Part shown: one piece after another, positions 17,286 to 26,997 of the stretch
Layout of the letters: each line of letters opens with the position of its first letter
Numbering within the stretch: position 1 is the first letter of the stretch
NCBI GenBank assembly: GCA_963735495.1
Contig: CAVTLG010000011.1
Coordinates: forward strand, 372,001-436,000
DNA length: 64,000 nucleotides
Direction: 5' to 3'
Source: CAVTLG01 sp963735495
GTDB taxonomy: Bacteria > Chloroflexota > Ktedonobacteria > Ktedonobacterales > Ktedonobacteraceae
Notes under the pieces: generated by a model
Databases searched by the model: none
Told to the model about the DNA's origin: nothing
What the model saw: the letters and a program-made list of their open reading frames with translations, nothing else
Translations under genes and position numbers: made by a program

Positions 17286-18428
17286 ATGAAACGCGCACCT
17301 ATCAGAGATATTCTCTGGTTATTTTTTGCAACACGCTTGATGTTGATACTCGTGACCTATTGCGGCTATGTCTTGCTCACGCAAGATAAATATAGTAGCG
17401 CCCCGGTGAGTGTGGTGACATTGCTCGCGCAGTGGAACCAGTGGGACGCGATAAGATATGTGAGTATCGCTCAATTCGGCTATAAGCCACCTTTCGATAT
17501 GGCCTTTTTCCCACTGTTCCCGCTCTTGAGCTCTGCACTGGCTCACGCACTGGGCAATGGGACTACGCTGCTCGCCGCTATGCTGGTGAGCAATGCAGCG
17601 CTCTTAGCTACGCTCTTTGTGCTCTATCAACTCGCCGTCGATAGCGCAGGAGAACAGGTAGCACGGCGCACCCTGCTGTATCTGTGTATCTTTCCTACGG
17701 CTTTCTTCTTTTTTGCGGCCTACAACGAGTCGCTTTTCCTCTTTTTTATCATCAGCACATTTCTCGCGCTACGCCGCCAACGCTGGTGGCTAGCCGGTCT
17801 CCTCGGTTTCCTGGCTGCGCTCACACGCTCGACTGGCGTGCTGATGACCATACCCTTTCTTTATGAGTTGTGGGTAGCACGCGACACTATTTTGACCACG
17901 CGTCGGAACATTCTCACTGCGTTGGCCACCATCGCGCTGATACCTCTGGGCACGCTGATCTACTGCTTTTATTGTTGGAAACTCACGGGGAATCCTCTCG
18001 AATTCGCTGCTGTGCAGTACCACTGGTCGCGCTACCTGGCATGGCCCTGGCTCAGCCCCATACTGGGTGTCGTTGATCTTTTCTGGTTCCAACCCTTTGG
18101 CTCATTTAACCAGGTACACATCTTGCTCGATCTCAGTGCGACGCTCGGCTTTATCGTGCTGGCCGTCCTGGGATACCAGAAGTTGCGCCTGAGCTATACA
18201 CTCTGGACGGCTGCACTGCTGCTCTCTATCCTGCTCTCTCCCAGTATCGGGCAGCCTGATCCTTTGATCTCAAATCAACGCTTTGTGCTGGAAATGTTTC
18301 CAGCCTTTATTACGCTGGCGACGCTCGGCATACGTCATCCACGCTTCCATCAAGCGCTACTGTGGATTTTCCCGGCTCTGCTTGCGGTGTTGAGTTTGCT
18401 CTTTGTGACGAATAAGTGGATGGTATAG
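17286..18428 (+). CDS. PIG-V-like mannosyltransferase, paralogue 2
   Basis: A 380-residue polytopic protein closely related to the gene at 15753. It has 'WNQWDAIRYVSIAQFGY', 'MAFFPLFPLLS', 'FFFAAYNESLFLFF' and a matching end 'LLFVTNKWMV'. The catalytic Asp of 'WDA' is kept. The ATG at 17286 is chosen to match the paralogue start 'MKR.PIRDI'; an in-frame ATG at 17208 would add 26 residues with no counterpart. It probably adds mannose to an envelope lipid or glycan, with a specificity that may differ from paralogue 1. It is separated from paralogue 1 by a 387-bp spacer with element C and followed 56 bp later by an MptB-like gene. Confidence 0.87.
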   Translation: MKRAPIRDILWLFFATRLMLILVTYCGYVLLTQDKYSSAPVSVVTLLAQWNQWDAIRYVSIAQFGYKPPFDMAFFPLFPLLSSALAHALGNGTTLLAAMLVSNAALLATLFVLYQLAVDSAGEQVARRTLLYLCIFPTAFFFFAAYNESLFLFFIISTFLALRRQRWWLAGLLGFLAALTRSTGVLMTIPFLYELWVARDTILTTRRNILTALATIALIPLGTLIYCFYCWKLTGNPLEFAAVQYHWSRYLAWPWLSPILGVVDLFWFQPFGSFNQVHILLDLSATLGFIVLAVLGYQKLRLSYTLWTAALLLSILLSPSIGQPDPLISNQRFVLEMFPAFITLATLGIRHPRFHQALLWIFPALLAVLSLLFVTNKWMV

Positions 18429-18484
18429 CATACTATAACTAAAAATTTATTGTGCCTATGTGGATAGTGTAGGGTGGATGTTCT

Positions 18485-20230
18485 GTGAAAAATTTTATCG
18501 AGGCTCGTCCTCTCGTCCTGGCTGATCAGAAGAAACCGCGTCCGACGCAGCCAGGATCAAGCAGAGGACTTCTCTTTTGCCTGTTTGCCTTTGTGCTCTG
18601 TGTGCTGGTGAGTATAGCCCCTCTCAACCGCCTGGCTGGGACCAGCACGTTGCATGCTCTCCCAACAACTTCGCTACTGATAGCGCCTGGTTCCTGGCTA
18701 CCGACGAACTTCTGGCCATCTAGCAACACCCATGCGGCACAAATGTCAACGCATGTGGTTTTATTTCTGGCGCTGGTAACTCTCGAATTTGCGCTCTATG
18801 CCCTCAGCGTATACTGGCTCTACCGCCAACCATACGCTAGCGATTATCGACGTGTGATCGGGATAATCTGGCTCGGCACCATCGTATGCAGCCTGATCTT
18901 TTTTTTCACGCCCGCCATGCTCTCACACGACACGTACGTCTATGCAGGCTATGGTCGCTTACTCGTTGCCTACCATGCTAATCCCTACTTCGTTCCACTC
19001 GCCAGCTATCCGCAGGACCCACTTGTGCACCTGGATGACTGGAGCAACGCACTCGCAGCCTATGGACCGCTCTGGTTAGTCGTCACCGCCGTCTGTGCGC
19101 GATTGGCAGGCCATCACGCGCTGGACTATGTGCTCTTGTATCGTACATTAGGGCTGATCGCACAGTGGCTGAACATGCTGCTCGTCAGCGTGATATTGCG
19201 CAGCATGGGACGCTCAGCCAAAACCATCGCGCTGGGTACGCTACTCTACGCCTGGAATCCGCTCACGTTGCAGGAAAGCGTCCTGGGCGCACACATGGAT
19301 ATCTGCATGCTTACACTGATGCTGCTGGGTATCTACGCCTGCATACGCGCCGAGCAAGATGCTACGCTGCATCTCGTACGTGGCTATGTGCCGCCGCTGC
19401 TGGCCTTTTTGCTGGCAACGCTGATCAAGTTTACCGCTGTTCCGCTGGTTCTGTTCCTGCTTGTACTCCTGGCGCGCAAGACATTGCAACCAGAGCATAC
19501 TGTCCTCTCACTACGCCGACTGCATACACTGCGCTGGCGACTCGCACTACGGGTGCTTATCCCCGCGCTGCTGATCAGCGCCGCTGTGACGCTGGTTTTC
19601 TACCTGCCATTCTGGCTAGGACACTCGATCCCGGCGATTATCGCTAGCTTCACTGCGCCGCCCTCTGCCAGCCTGGCTTACGGCTCTATACTGCAAGCCC
19701 TACTGAAATGGGCGCAACTCTATCCCACCGCAACTCATGGCTCGGCTCTCTTGCGCGTGTTTCTCTTGCATCAGACATGGCAGACTATCACCATCATCAT
19801 GCTCGTAGCGATGATGGCTATAGGAATTTGGTGGCTCTGGCGAGTTCCGACGACGCGGACGCTGGCTCTCGCTTCCATTGGAGTATTGGGCATGCTGCTG
19901 ATTGTCACTTGCTGGTTTTTCCCCTGGTATGTCCTGTGGATCGTCGGACCGGCTGTTATCTGCCTGCCGGTTGGGCAGGATCGTGTTGGACGCGCCTGGA
20001 TCGCCTTTACGCTGGCTTTCACCGCCTCCGCCCACTGTATCTACCTGTTCGCGCACGGCTACCCACCGGTCGGCTCCTGGATTGGCTTCACTTGCCTGAC
20101 GACTATTGCGCCACCTTTGTTCGCCCTGCTGTTCTTTCTGCTGCGGCCCATCCGCTATACGCCAGATACAAGCATAATAACAGTTGTACCCACGGGTGAA
20201 TTAGTCACCCAAGCAGACAAAAAGGAATGA
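18485..20230 (+). CDS. Polyprenol-phosphate-mannose-dependent mannosyltransferase, MptB-like
   Basis: A 581-residue membrane protein with about twelve spans. The segment 'SHDTYVYAGYGRLL' followed by 'NPYFVPLASYPQDPLVHLDDW' (quoted in parts: 'NPYFVPL', 'YPQDPL') and 'AAYGPLWLVVTA' is characteristic of the alpha-1,6-mannosyltransferase MptA/MptB family known from mycobacterial lipoglycan synthesis. The Asp of 'HDTY' is the likely catalytic base in the GT-C fold. The start is GTG 18485 with GGGTGGA upstream. Its stop overlaps an upstream extension of the following frame, so the downstream small gene may be cotranscribed. Together with the preceding four it suggests a mannan-like envelope polymer. 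Actinobacterial roles should not be transferred directly. Confidence 0.82.
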   Translation: MKNFIEARPLVLADQKKPRPTQPGSSRGLLFCLFAFVLCVLVSIAPLNRLAGTSTLHALPTTSLLIAPGSWLPTNFWPSSNTHAAQMSTHVVLFLALVTLEFALYALSVYWLYRQPYASDYRRVIGIIWLGTIVCSLIFFFTPAMLSHDTYVYAGYGRLLVAYHANPYFVPLASYPQDPLVHLDDWSNALAAYGPLWLVVTAVCARLAGHHALDYVLLYRTLGLIAQWLNMLLVSVILRSMGRSAKTIALGTLLYAWNPLTLQESVLGAHMDICMLTLMLLGIYACIRAEQDATLHLVRGYVPPLLAFLLATLIKFTAVPLVLFLLVLLARKTLQPEHTVLSLRRLHTLRWRLALRVLIPALLISAAVTLVFYLPFWLGHSIPAIIASFTAPPSASLAYGSILQALLKWAQLYPTATHGSALLRVFLLHQTWQTITIIMLVAMMAIGIWWLWRVPTTRTLALASIGVLGMLLIVTCWFFPWYVLWIVGPAVICLPVGQDRVGRAWIAFTLAFTASAHCIYLFAHGYPPVGSWIGFTCLTTIAPPLFALLFFLLRPIRYTPDTSIITVVPTGELVTQADKKE

Positions 20231-20466
20231 GGGAGACCTTTCCTCTGCACTGCTCTTTTCTCCGAACATGCGTCCAAATTTCCCTGAAAAGTTGCTCCTT
20301 TCCCCGAAAATGTGCTATGACTACCGTCTATAGAACAGATCACTCATTTTTGGTGGAACATGTCGCTGATTATTTGCTCCTTTGCAGGCTATACTCGTCC
20401 TCTATCGACAGGTTGCCAGAAAGAGAAGCATCCTGTCTACTCAGAAATCGGAGAGAAGCAACATCT

Positions 20467-20898
20467 ATGAGGCCATTCGAGCATTTGCCAGAGAACGAAG
20501 TGCAGAAGCAGCGTCAGGCATCGCTCCCCAGCGAGTTGCCAGCACAGCAGGAGCAGGAGCAGGAGCAGGAAAGGCCGTGCGAGGGATCTCCCTTATCTAA
20601 AAACACCGATGTCTGGATGCGCTGGGAGTATCGTCCTGAGGAATGGGCGCTTTTTGAGCGGGTTGATTGGCGACCAATTAATCTCAGGTTCTGGTTGCTC
20701 ACCTGTCTCAGCCTGCTATTTTTGCCTATCATCGGCATGCTTATCTGGTCCTCTTCATCAGGAAAGTACCCTCTGCTTGCACTGAGTATTGTGCTCCTCA
20801 TCGCGTGGACACCGATACTTATGATGTTTGCAGTTGCTAAAGTTTGTGTGGAAATGTTTCAGGCTTCGCTGCTTGCTGGCCCGTCGCCAGATAAATAG
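20467..20898 (+). CDS. Small membrane protein, unknown
   Basis: I do not recognise this 143-residue protein. The first half is hydrophilic, with a Gln/Glu-rich run ('QEQEQEQE') near residue 36, then 'RWEYRPEEWALFERVDWRP', a segment that looks conserved, and two membrane spans at about 77-97 and 100-122. ATG 20467 is chosen because 'GGAGAG' lies about 11 bp upstream and the protein-like composition begins there. The frame is open back to 20227, but that upstream part is Cys/Ser/Arg-rich and unlike a real N-terminus. It follows the glycosyltransferase cluster in the same direction. The 'W.Y.PEEW..FE..DW' pattern suggests a small two-span envelope protein. Confidence 0.6.
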   Translation: MRPFEHLPENEVQKQRQASLPSELPAQQEQEQEQERPCEGSPLSKNTDVWMRWEYRPEEWALFERVDWRPINLRFWLLTCLSLLFLPIIGMLIWSSSSGKYPLLALSIVLLIAWTPILMMFAVAKVCVEMFQASLLAGPSPDK

Positions 20899-20909
20899 AC
20901 ACTGTAAAT

Positions 20910-21033
20910 CTCAAAATGCAACTGGCCTCTTTTACAAAGGGAAGTCTCATTTTGAGGGGTGTTTGCACGCTTCTTATCCTGGTCCACGAATTACACAACA
21001 AGCTTTTTCCCACCCTCGTTGCGCAATTCGTGG
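20910..21033. repeat. Two adjacent inverted repeats between convergent genes
   Basis: First hairpin: CTCAAAATG (20910-20918) with CATTTTGAG (20948-20956). Second: 19-bp arms at 20984-21002 and 21015-21033 matching at 16 positions, with the mismatches being G-U pairs on minus-strand RNA. No T-run follows, so neither is a standard terminator. They sit just beyond the end of the ATPase-less histidine kinase and may be part of the event that truncated it. Confidence 0.5.
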
Positions 21034-21072
21034 GCACTGCCAGGGGAATGGATTTCAGGTTCGACCGATTTA

Positions 21073-22410
21073 TTAGGGCGTCTGTGCCCGGATACGGGCA
21101 TCATCTATCATGTCTCTGATGATCCGTTCTTGCAGTCGAGCACTCTGAGAGGCATTCTCCAAAGGCAGTCGCAACCGTTCGGCTTCCACGCTCATGTCAT
21201 TGGGCAACTCTGCCACATGACGTCTCAAGGTTTCTAAGCGGCGCAGAGCTAATTGGATATTGCCCATCGTCGCTGTAAGCGGCGTTCTCAGCTCATGACT
21301 GGCAAGGTTCAAGAACTCATTAATCAGTTGATTGGTTTCCTGGAGCACGAATTCTCGCGCGTTCGTCCCATCTACCTTGACCAACAAGTGGACACATTCG
21401 ATGACAAGGGCTATCAGTGCTGCCGTGGCCTTCACTAATGCGATCTCTTCCGGCGTATATCCATCGCGAAGATCGGCATTGGCGATAACAAGCGTGCCTG
21501 CCATTTGCTCGCCAATCACAATCGGGATCAACAACAGGTGACAGGGTTCCAGGTCGGACCGATCCAAAAATGGGATGCGTATGCGATCATGAGTGATGCT
21601 CACCTCTTTGTTAGCAAAGAGGTGAGCAATGGTTGGCTCGTCGAGAAAATCTGAGAGGGAGAAGCGTCCACTATTCTCCTGGCGACGCTGTTCTTGCTCA
21701 GGAGTAAGACCCCATGTAGCAACATAATACAAATGATCTCCTGGAGGTCCAAGAGAGAGCAGCAACACGAGGTGACACTCTAGCGTCTGGCCTATCAGGT
21801 CGACAAGCTGCTGTCCGACGAAACTCATGTCAGGTGGTAAGAGGAGTGTTGTTTCCGGCGACCAGCGATCTATCAGGGTAGGAATGCGAGCGATGGCTTG
21901 AATCAGGGCCAGCAGAGCACGACTAGTTCGCCTGATCTGGAGTTCGCGCCGATGACGATCAGTGATATCATGAAAGACACAAGCCGTTCCAATTCGCTGG
22001 CGCTGTGGATCAAAAACTGGCGTGCAGGAGATGGTGACAGACCTACATTGCCCAGAGGGAACACATATGATAACGGTATCTTCTTGTGCACCCAATGCCC
22101 TATCTCCATGAATGACACGGCTTATTCGCCAGCGTTTCAGTGGAATGGGTCCTTGATTCTCGCCACGTATCTTATAGCGACGAAGAAACTGGCAGCAGGA
22201 TTTTCCTCTATAGAGGTCTTCAGAAGCCACCTCAAAGAGAGCCAGAGCGGCTGGATTCATCCGCAGGATCTTCCCTTCAAGGTCATAAACAATGATACCA
22301 TTCGGCATCGACGTAAAGAGGGCTTCAAGTTGGCACGTTGCTTCTCTTCCCTCGTGATGTTTCTCTTCTGTTGAAAGAGAAGCCTGAGATCCGCGTTCTT
22401 GAGTGGACAT
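21073..22410 (-). CDS. PAS-GAF-HisKA protein lacking the ATPase domain
   Basis: A 445-residue soluble signalling protein. A PAS domain (about 25-155; 'LFTSMPNGIIVYDLEGKILRMN' region, ending 'ACVFHDITDRHRRE') is followed by a GAF-like domain (about 185-340) and a HisKA dimerisation domain with 'NLASHELRTPLTAT' carrying the phospho-accepting His. It then ends at 'RIRAQTP' with no HATPase_c domain, so it cannot autophosphorylate alone. Either the ATPase part was lost, with two inverted repeats lying directly beyond the stop, or it is phosphorylated in trans. No response regulator is adjacent. The first ATG is used, but I see no strong ribosome site there. Confidence 0.8.
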   Translation of the reverse strand: MSTQERGSQASLSTEEKHHEGREATCQLEALFTSMPNGIIVYDLEGKILRMNPAALALFEVASEDLYRGKSCCQFLRRYKIRGENQGPIPLKRWRISRVIHGDRALGAQEDTVIICVPSGQCRSVTISCTPVFDPQRQRIGTACVFHDITDRHRRELQIRRTSRALLALIQAIARIPTLIDRWSPETTLLLPPDMSFVGQQLVDLIGQTLECHLVLLLSLGPPGDHLYYVATWGLTPEQEQRRQENSGRFSLSDFLDEPTIAHLFANKEVSITHDRIRIPFLDRSDLEPCHLLLIPIVIGEQMAGTLVIANADLRDGYTPEEIALVKATAALIALVIECVHLLVKVDGTNAREFVLQETNQLINEFLNLASHELRTPLTATMGNIQLALRRLETLRRHVAELPNDMSVEAERLRLPLENASQSARLQERIIRDMIDDARIRAQTP

Positions 22411-22603
22411 TTCATCGTCTTTCTATCTAGTCAATTCCATCACAAAGAGTTGCGCTACGCTCTTGAAAAATTGCGCATCGCAAAGGTGGAAATGCGTACA
22501 GATAATGAAGAGCAAAAAGTACGCCACCCACTTCTCTACATTTCCACGCATGACATCAGCAATTTGTGACTTGGTGCGAGGGCCAGTCTATCAACGTGTT
22601 CAA

Positions 22604-24700
22604 TTACGCATGGGGAGCAGCACAATCAAACAATTGCGTCGGCAACGTATCGCCCTCACCTAGACTCACAGTATTGCTCGTACCAGATGTTCCTGGCTCA
22701 ACGGCACTGCGGGGCACGATGGCACAATGAGCACTCACCCACTGCGAGATGGCTGGCTGGATAATTGATGCGCCATGCAAACTGCCTGGCTGCAAGGCAT
22801 TCTTGATCGTTTTGAGCACGCCTGGAGATACGTTTGGCAATTGGAACTGCGCAAGCGTGGGCAGTAGGAAGAAACGCAGTTGACCTTGCTGGACCAGCGT
22901 CGCGACCTGCTGCACCGAGAGGATCTGATCGAAGCTGTCATAGCCACCTAGCGCCATGGCCGATTTGCCAGTATCCAGGATAAATGGGGCCGCCGTGGAC
23001 GCGTTCATCGTCGCCACCAGATAGCGCGCCCGACCCTGGTGCTCCAACAGGTAGTGTTCTAGTTCAGGTTGCGCATGGGCACTCTCTGGAATGAAGGCGT
23101 GCGCCAGGAACGCCAGAATGCCGACCGGCAGCGGTGGTCCGGCTACCGGATTGATGGTGTCAGTCCCGGACCACAACGGCAACGCCGCCCAGATCGTCGG
23201 TGCGATCAACAAGACGAGCAAGCCCGCACTGACCAACGGTCCAGCCAGAGCTATCCTGGGTAGGCGTGGTGTCAGACGCGCTATGACCAGCACGATAGCA
23301 ATCAACAAACTCAATCCCACGATAACCGGCGTCAGGGTATGATTCCACTTAGGAAATGCCTTAAGGATAACGCCCTGCACCAGTGCGGTCGCCAACAGGG
23401 CTATCGGCAGCAACCAGCTTCGCCAGCCCGTCTGATCGCGATATGCACGATACATGACCACCCCACCAATACCCACTAACGCGCAAATAGCGGGTGCAAA
23501 CGTGACCATATAATAGGGATGATCGAACAGGGCAAAGCTAAAGAAGAGCAGCAACGTGAGAAACCAGGACCCCCAGAGCAACAAACCTTGCTGATACGGC
23601 GTCCAGGGCTGGCGCGGCCATTTCCAACGCCAGACGGCAATCAGGCTGCAAAGGGCAAAGCATAAGAGCCAGCTAATCTGTCCACCCAACAGCAGACCAA
23701 GCAGACGCAATGGACCCGGCAGGCCCGTGGCCGCAATGCCAAAAATGACCAGCAGCGATGTCGCGTTCACCGCTGACGTTGTACCGCCTGTCTGCGAGTT
23801 TGTATTGCCGCCGATGCCGAGTACGCGACTCAGACCATTGTATCCCAGCGCCAGTTCCAGCTCAGAATCATGCTGTGTCGAACTGACATACGGACGTTGT
23901 GCCGCCGGTACCAGGTCCACAATCGTGATCCAGGAGAAGGACACCAGCAGGAGGACAATACCCGCCAGGACAAGCTGCAAGATGCGCAGACGCAGCCTGC
24001 CTGGCGCACTGAGCAAGTACACCAGGGCAAATGGTGGCAGCACAAGATAGGCTTCGAGCATCTTGATGTTGAAGCCCAGTCCAACCAGCAGAGCACTGAT
24101 CAGCAGCCAGCGCAACGAGCCGTTTTCAGCGGCGATACTGAGCGCCCAGGCTGCAAACAGCAAGGTGAGAATGAGCACGCTATCAATCGTATTATTGCGA
24201 CTGGTGATGACACTGATCGGCGTCAGCGCCAACGCCAGTGCGGCGACGAGGCCCGCGTTCGTACCGGCGATGCGCTGCACCAGGAAGTAGAGCACCACCA
24301 CGGCTCCCACTCCGGCCAGAGCTTCCGGCAACAGCAAACTCCACGCACTGAAGCCAAAGATCCGCGCACTCACTACCTGGAGCCAGAAACCCAGGGGTGG
24401 CTTGTCGATAGCCAGAAATCCCTGTGGATCGAACGCAACGAAGAAGAAGTTATGCCAGCTCAGCAGCATACTCTTGACCGCAGCGGCGTAATAGCTGTTC
24501 ACACCAGTCGTGATATCCGCGAAATGATTCTGTCCCAGGTGAAAGAAATTGAAAAAGATGGACACGACTATAATTGCACCAAGCGCAAGACGTTGCCAGA
24601 GCGTAGTTGTCCTGGCGGTATGTTGTGCGCCAGCAGGGTTGTCGGCCAATGGATCACTCACAGGCTCAATATGTTGCATAGCTTTCTCGTCCTTTAGCAT
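22604..24700 (-). CDS. GT39-family membrane glycosyltransferase (YkcB/ArnT-like)
   Basis: A 698-residue polytopic protein. An N-terminal cytoplasmic segment is followed by a span and the acidic outer loop 'HFADITTGVNSYYAAAVKSML' (key part 'YYAAAVKSM'), then 'FDPQGFLAIDKPPLGFW', which carries the Asp and 'KPP' of the ArnT/PMT-type family. About eleven or twelve spans follow, and then a soluble C-terminal domain of about 170 residues ('RYLVATMNASTAAPFILDTG', 'ALGGYDSFDQILS') typical of YkcB-type transferases. It would move a sugar from a polyprenyl carrier to a lipid or protein acceptor outside the membrane. Starts at 24700 or 24679 both have weak ribosome sites; the longer is given. It stands apart from the plus-strand cluster. 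Confidence 0.87.
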   Translation of the reverse strand: MLKDEKAMQHIEPVSDPLADNPAGAQHTARTTTLWQRLALGAIIVVSIFFNFFHLGQNHFADITTGVNSYYAAAVKSMLLSWHNFFFVAFDPQGFLAIDKPPLGFWLQVVSARIFGFSAWSLLLPEALAGVGAVVVLYFLVQRIAGTNAGLVAALALALTPISVITSRNNTIDSVLILTLLFAAWALSIAAENGSLRWLLISALLVGLGFNIKMLEAYLVLPPFALVYLLSAPGRLRLRILQLVLAGIVLLLVSFSWITIVDLVPAAQRPYVSSTQHDSELELALGYNGLSRVLGIGGNTNSQTGGTTSAVNATSLLVIFGIAATGLPGPLRLLGLLLGGQISWLLCFALCSLIAVWRWKWPRQPWTPYQQGLLLWGSWFLTLLLFFSFALFDHPYYMVTFAPAICALVGIGGVVMYRAYRDQTGWRSWLLPIALLATALVQGVILKAFPKWNHTLTPVIVGLSLLIAIVLVIARLTPRLPRIALAGPLVSAGLLVLLIAPTIWAALPLWSGTDTINPVAGPPLPVGILAFLAHAFIPESAHAQPELEHYLLEHQGRARYLVATMNASTAAPFILDTGKSAMALGGYDSFDQILSVQQVATLVQQGQLRFFLLPTLAQFQLPNVSPGVLKTIKNALQPGSLHGASIIQPAISQWVSAHCAIVPRSAVEPGTSGTSNTVSLGEGDTLPTQLFDCAAPHA

Positions 24701-24903
24701 ATTCTCCAGTTGTCTGGGTTTTATCGCCTTGAGTATAATCGAGGTACAGCATCGTCTGCTTCATGCAAAAGAGGGATTTTTTCTCTCACTCTTTTGAGGG
24801 AGAAAGAACAAGACTTTCTAGTGATGCACAAAAAGCTCGTTTCCTTTATCCTGTGACAAAGCCCTTGACGCTGTGCTTGCAGATCAATATAGTGAGGAGA
24901 AAA

Positions 24904-26760
24904 GTGATCCACTATCCGCATGCCTGGTACAAGCAATCAACGCACGTGGCCATGCAGTCTGCAAGAGAGGCACAAAGAAACATGCTGATACAACGACAAA
25001 ATGCCATCATCGACGCTGAGGCCAGCACAGGCATAGCCGCACAGCTCGCGTGCAGTTCGCTGTTAGCAGGAGGTGCAGGGCTGAGCATGTTTTGCTGGCT
25101 GAACTCGCTGGGTCTTGCTCGTATACTTGTGGTTGTACTTGCTCTCTCCTGTAGCGCAGGCGTAGGGCTGCTGGCAACCGCGAATATCCAATACGGTGTG
25201 TTTCTGCTCCATCTGACCTTGCGTCGCCTGGCTGAGGGCAGACCTCTGAGCGTGCCACAGGCATCCTGGTTATGGCCGTTGGGCGCACTTTTCCGCACGC
25301 TCGCACAGGCAAACCTGAGAATAGATGCGATCTTCCAGCACGAACGCTTAACCAATGAATATCATGCACAGTTACTCCAGCAAGCAAGTGAAGCCGCTGC
25401 CGTGGAGGAGCGCAATCAGCTGGCACGCGACTTGCACGATTCGATCAAGCAGCAGCTTTTTAGTATCCGCATGAGTGCGATAGCCGCCAGGGCACAGGTT
25501 CAGACTGGCATGACCAAAGCTCAAGAGGCGCTTGCAGATATTCTGAGAAGCAGCGATGAGGCTCAAGTCGAGATGCAGGCGCTCTTACAGCAACTGCGTT
25601 CGGCACCACTTGAGCATAGCAGCCTGGCAGAGGCAGTGCAGACGCAGGCACGGGCACTGGAATACCGCAGTGGCGCACAGGTATCGGTCGAGATGGCCGA
25701 CCTGCCTGGTATTGAGCGCTGTCCTCTGCATATGCAAGAGGTCCTCTTCCGCATTGTGCAAGAGTCATTCGCCAATATCGCACGCCATGCCCGTGCGCAA
25801 CACGTGTCCTACGCTCAGACACAGGATGAAAAGACGCTCCTCGTGCTTATTCGCGATGACGGTCAGGGATTTGATAGGCAAACGGTCCGCAAAGGGATGG
25901 GACTGGCGAATATCCAGGAACGGGCACAGAGCCTGGATGGTACCACAACGATTGAAAGTGAGCCTGGCAAAGGCACCACGGTGCGCATCCAGATCCCGCT
26001 CTTATTAGCGCCGGAAACAAAGGAGCAACAGGAGCAGGATGAATACAAAGCACAGAAGTTGGTAGAGCAGGCTCATGGCGGCTTGCAACTGCGCTCAACC
26101 ATTGCAGCATTTACGTTGGTGGCGCTGATTACCGACCTGGGACTTTTTACGGTGAGGACTCCCATAACCGCCAAAGACTTTCTTGTCGCCATACTGGGCC
26201 TTTGCCTGTTTCTGATGCTCTATGGCCTCGTCAGCGCTCAGTTAGCAATCACGCGCTTAAAGCACCATCAAGGCGAAGAGGGTCGCAGATTGCGCGCGCT
26301 TACTTTGCAAGTCCACCTGGGCTGGACCAGTTTTTTGCGTTTACTACTCTTTATATCGTGGCAGATCATGGTCTGGGGACTCTTTTTGCGGCTGACAACT
26401 CCATGGTGGGCATTGAAGCTGTTTCTTCTGCTCATAGCAGGATCAATACTGACCCTGCTCTGGCTGGCAAGTCGTCAGACAAAACTGGCTCAGGATCGTT
26501 ATTACCCGCTCCTGCCACGCATTCTGCTGGGATGGGAGATGCGCCACCGTTGGCGCGACTTACGCTTACGCATTATTTTCTGTCTGTGCCTGGCTATTCC
26601 CTTGCTGGTGAATAATCCTCTCTCTCACCTGATGCCGCTGACACCCTGGCAATGGTTGCAGGATTATCTGCTGTGCTCTTTGCTTGTGGTGTGTATAGGC
26701 ATAGTTGTCGATATACGGCGGCTCAAACCCTGGCGCAAGCTGGCAAAAAGCGCGCTCTAA
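24904..26760 (+). CDS. NarL-type sensor histidine kinase with C-terminal membrane domain
   Basis: GTG 24904 follows AGGAG by four bases and is the best start; the frame is open from 24763. The protein (618 aa) has two N-terminal spans, a short linker, HisKA_3 with His178 in 'LARDLHDSIKQQ', and HATPase_c ('QESFANIARHA', 'IRDDGQGFD', 'GMGLANIQERA', 'GKGTTVRI'). After the ATPase come about 210 residues with roughly five or six further spans. A membrane domain behind the catalytic core is unusual for this family. It precedes a matching response regulator by 237 bp, the gap holding a family B repeat. An ABC exporter follows, so the pair may sense membrane stress or an exported compound. Confidence 0.88.
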   Translation: MIHYPHAWYKQSTHVAMQSAREAQRNMLIQRQNAIIDAEASTGIAAQLACSSLLAGGAGLSMFCWLNSLGLARILVVVLALSCSAGVGLLATANIQYGVFLLHLTLRRLAEGRPLSVPQASWLWPLGALFRTLAQANLRIDAIFQHERLTNEYHAQLLQQASEAAAVEERNQLARDLHDSIKQQLFSIRMSAIAARAQVQTGMTKAQEALADILRSSDEAQVEMQALLQQLRSAPLEHSSLAEAVQTQARALEYRSGAQVSVEMADLPGIERCPLHMQEVLFRIVQESFANIARHARAQHVSYAQTQDEKTLLVLIRDDGQGFDRQTVRKGMGLANIQERAQSLDGTTTIESEPGKGTTVRIQIPLLLAPETKEQQEQDEYKAQKLVEQAHGGLQLRSTIAAFTLVALITDLGLFTVRTPITAKDFLVAILGLCLFLMLYGLVSAQLAITRLKHHQGEEGRRLRALTLQVHLGWTSFLRLLLFISWQIMVWGLFLRLTTPWWALKLFLLLIAGSILTLLWLASRQTKLAQDRYYPLLPRILLGWEMRHRWRDLRLRIIFCLCLAIPLLVNNPLSHLMPLTPWQWLQDYLLCSLLVVCIGIVVDIRRLKPWRKLAKSAL

Positions 26761-26787
26761 GAGTGAGTTTGGAACGCGTACACTTTT

Positions 26788-26917
26788 CCTCCTTTCCGTC
26801 AGATGAGCCGAAGGCTAGAAGCGCCAGCTTCGTTTCCTCCGCTCCGACACATGAGCCGAAGGCTAGAAGCGCTAGCTTCGTTTGTGTCGGTCTAAGAGGT
26901 TCTGACGGTCTAAGAGG
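26788..26917. repeat. Repeat B copy 3
   Basis: Two left arms (CCTTTCCGTCAGATGAGCCG and GCTCCGACACATGAGCCG) with a repeated GAAGGCTAGAAGCGC core, then two opposite arms (TGTGTCGGTCTAAGAGG and TCTGACGGTCTAAGAGG). The arms pair as a nested double hairpin. It lies between the histidine kinase and its response regulator. Confidence 0.75.
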
Positions 26918-26997
26918 GAGGTCAGGAGCGAGCTGAAACCAAACACTCTCTAACACAGACGCTGATCTCAAAGCACGTTAGGTAGGAGAAAAAAAAC

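Noticed and set aside
21050..21070. GGTTCGA-like tRNA T-loop motif
   Set aside because: No acceptor, D or anticodon stem can be built around it; no tRNA was found in the window.
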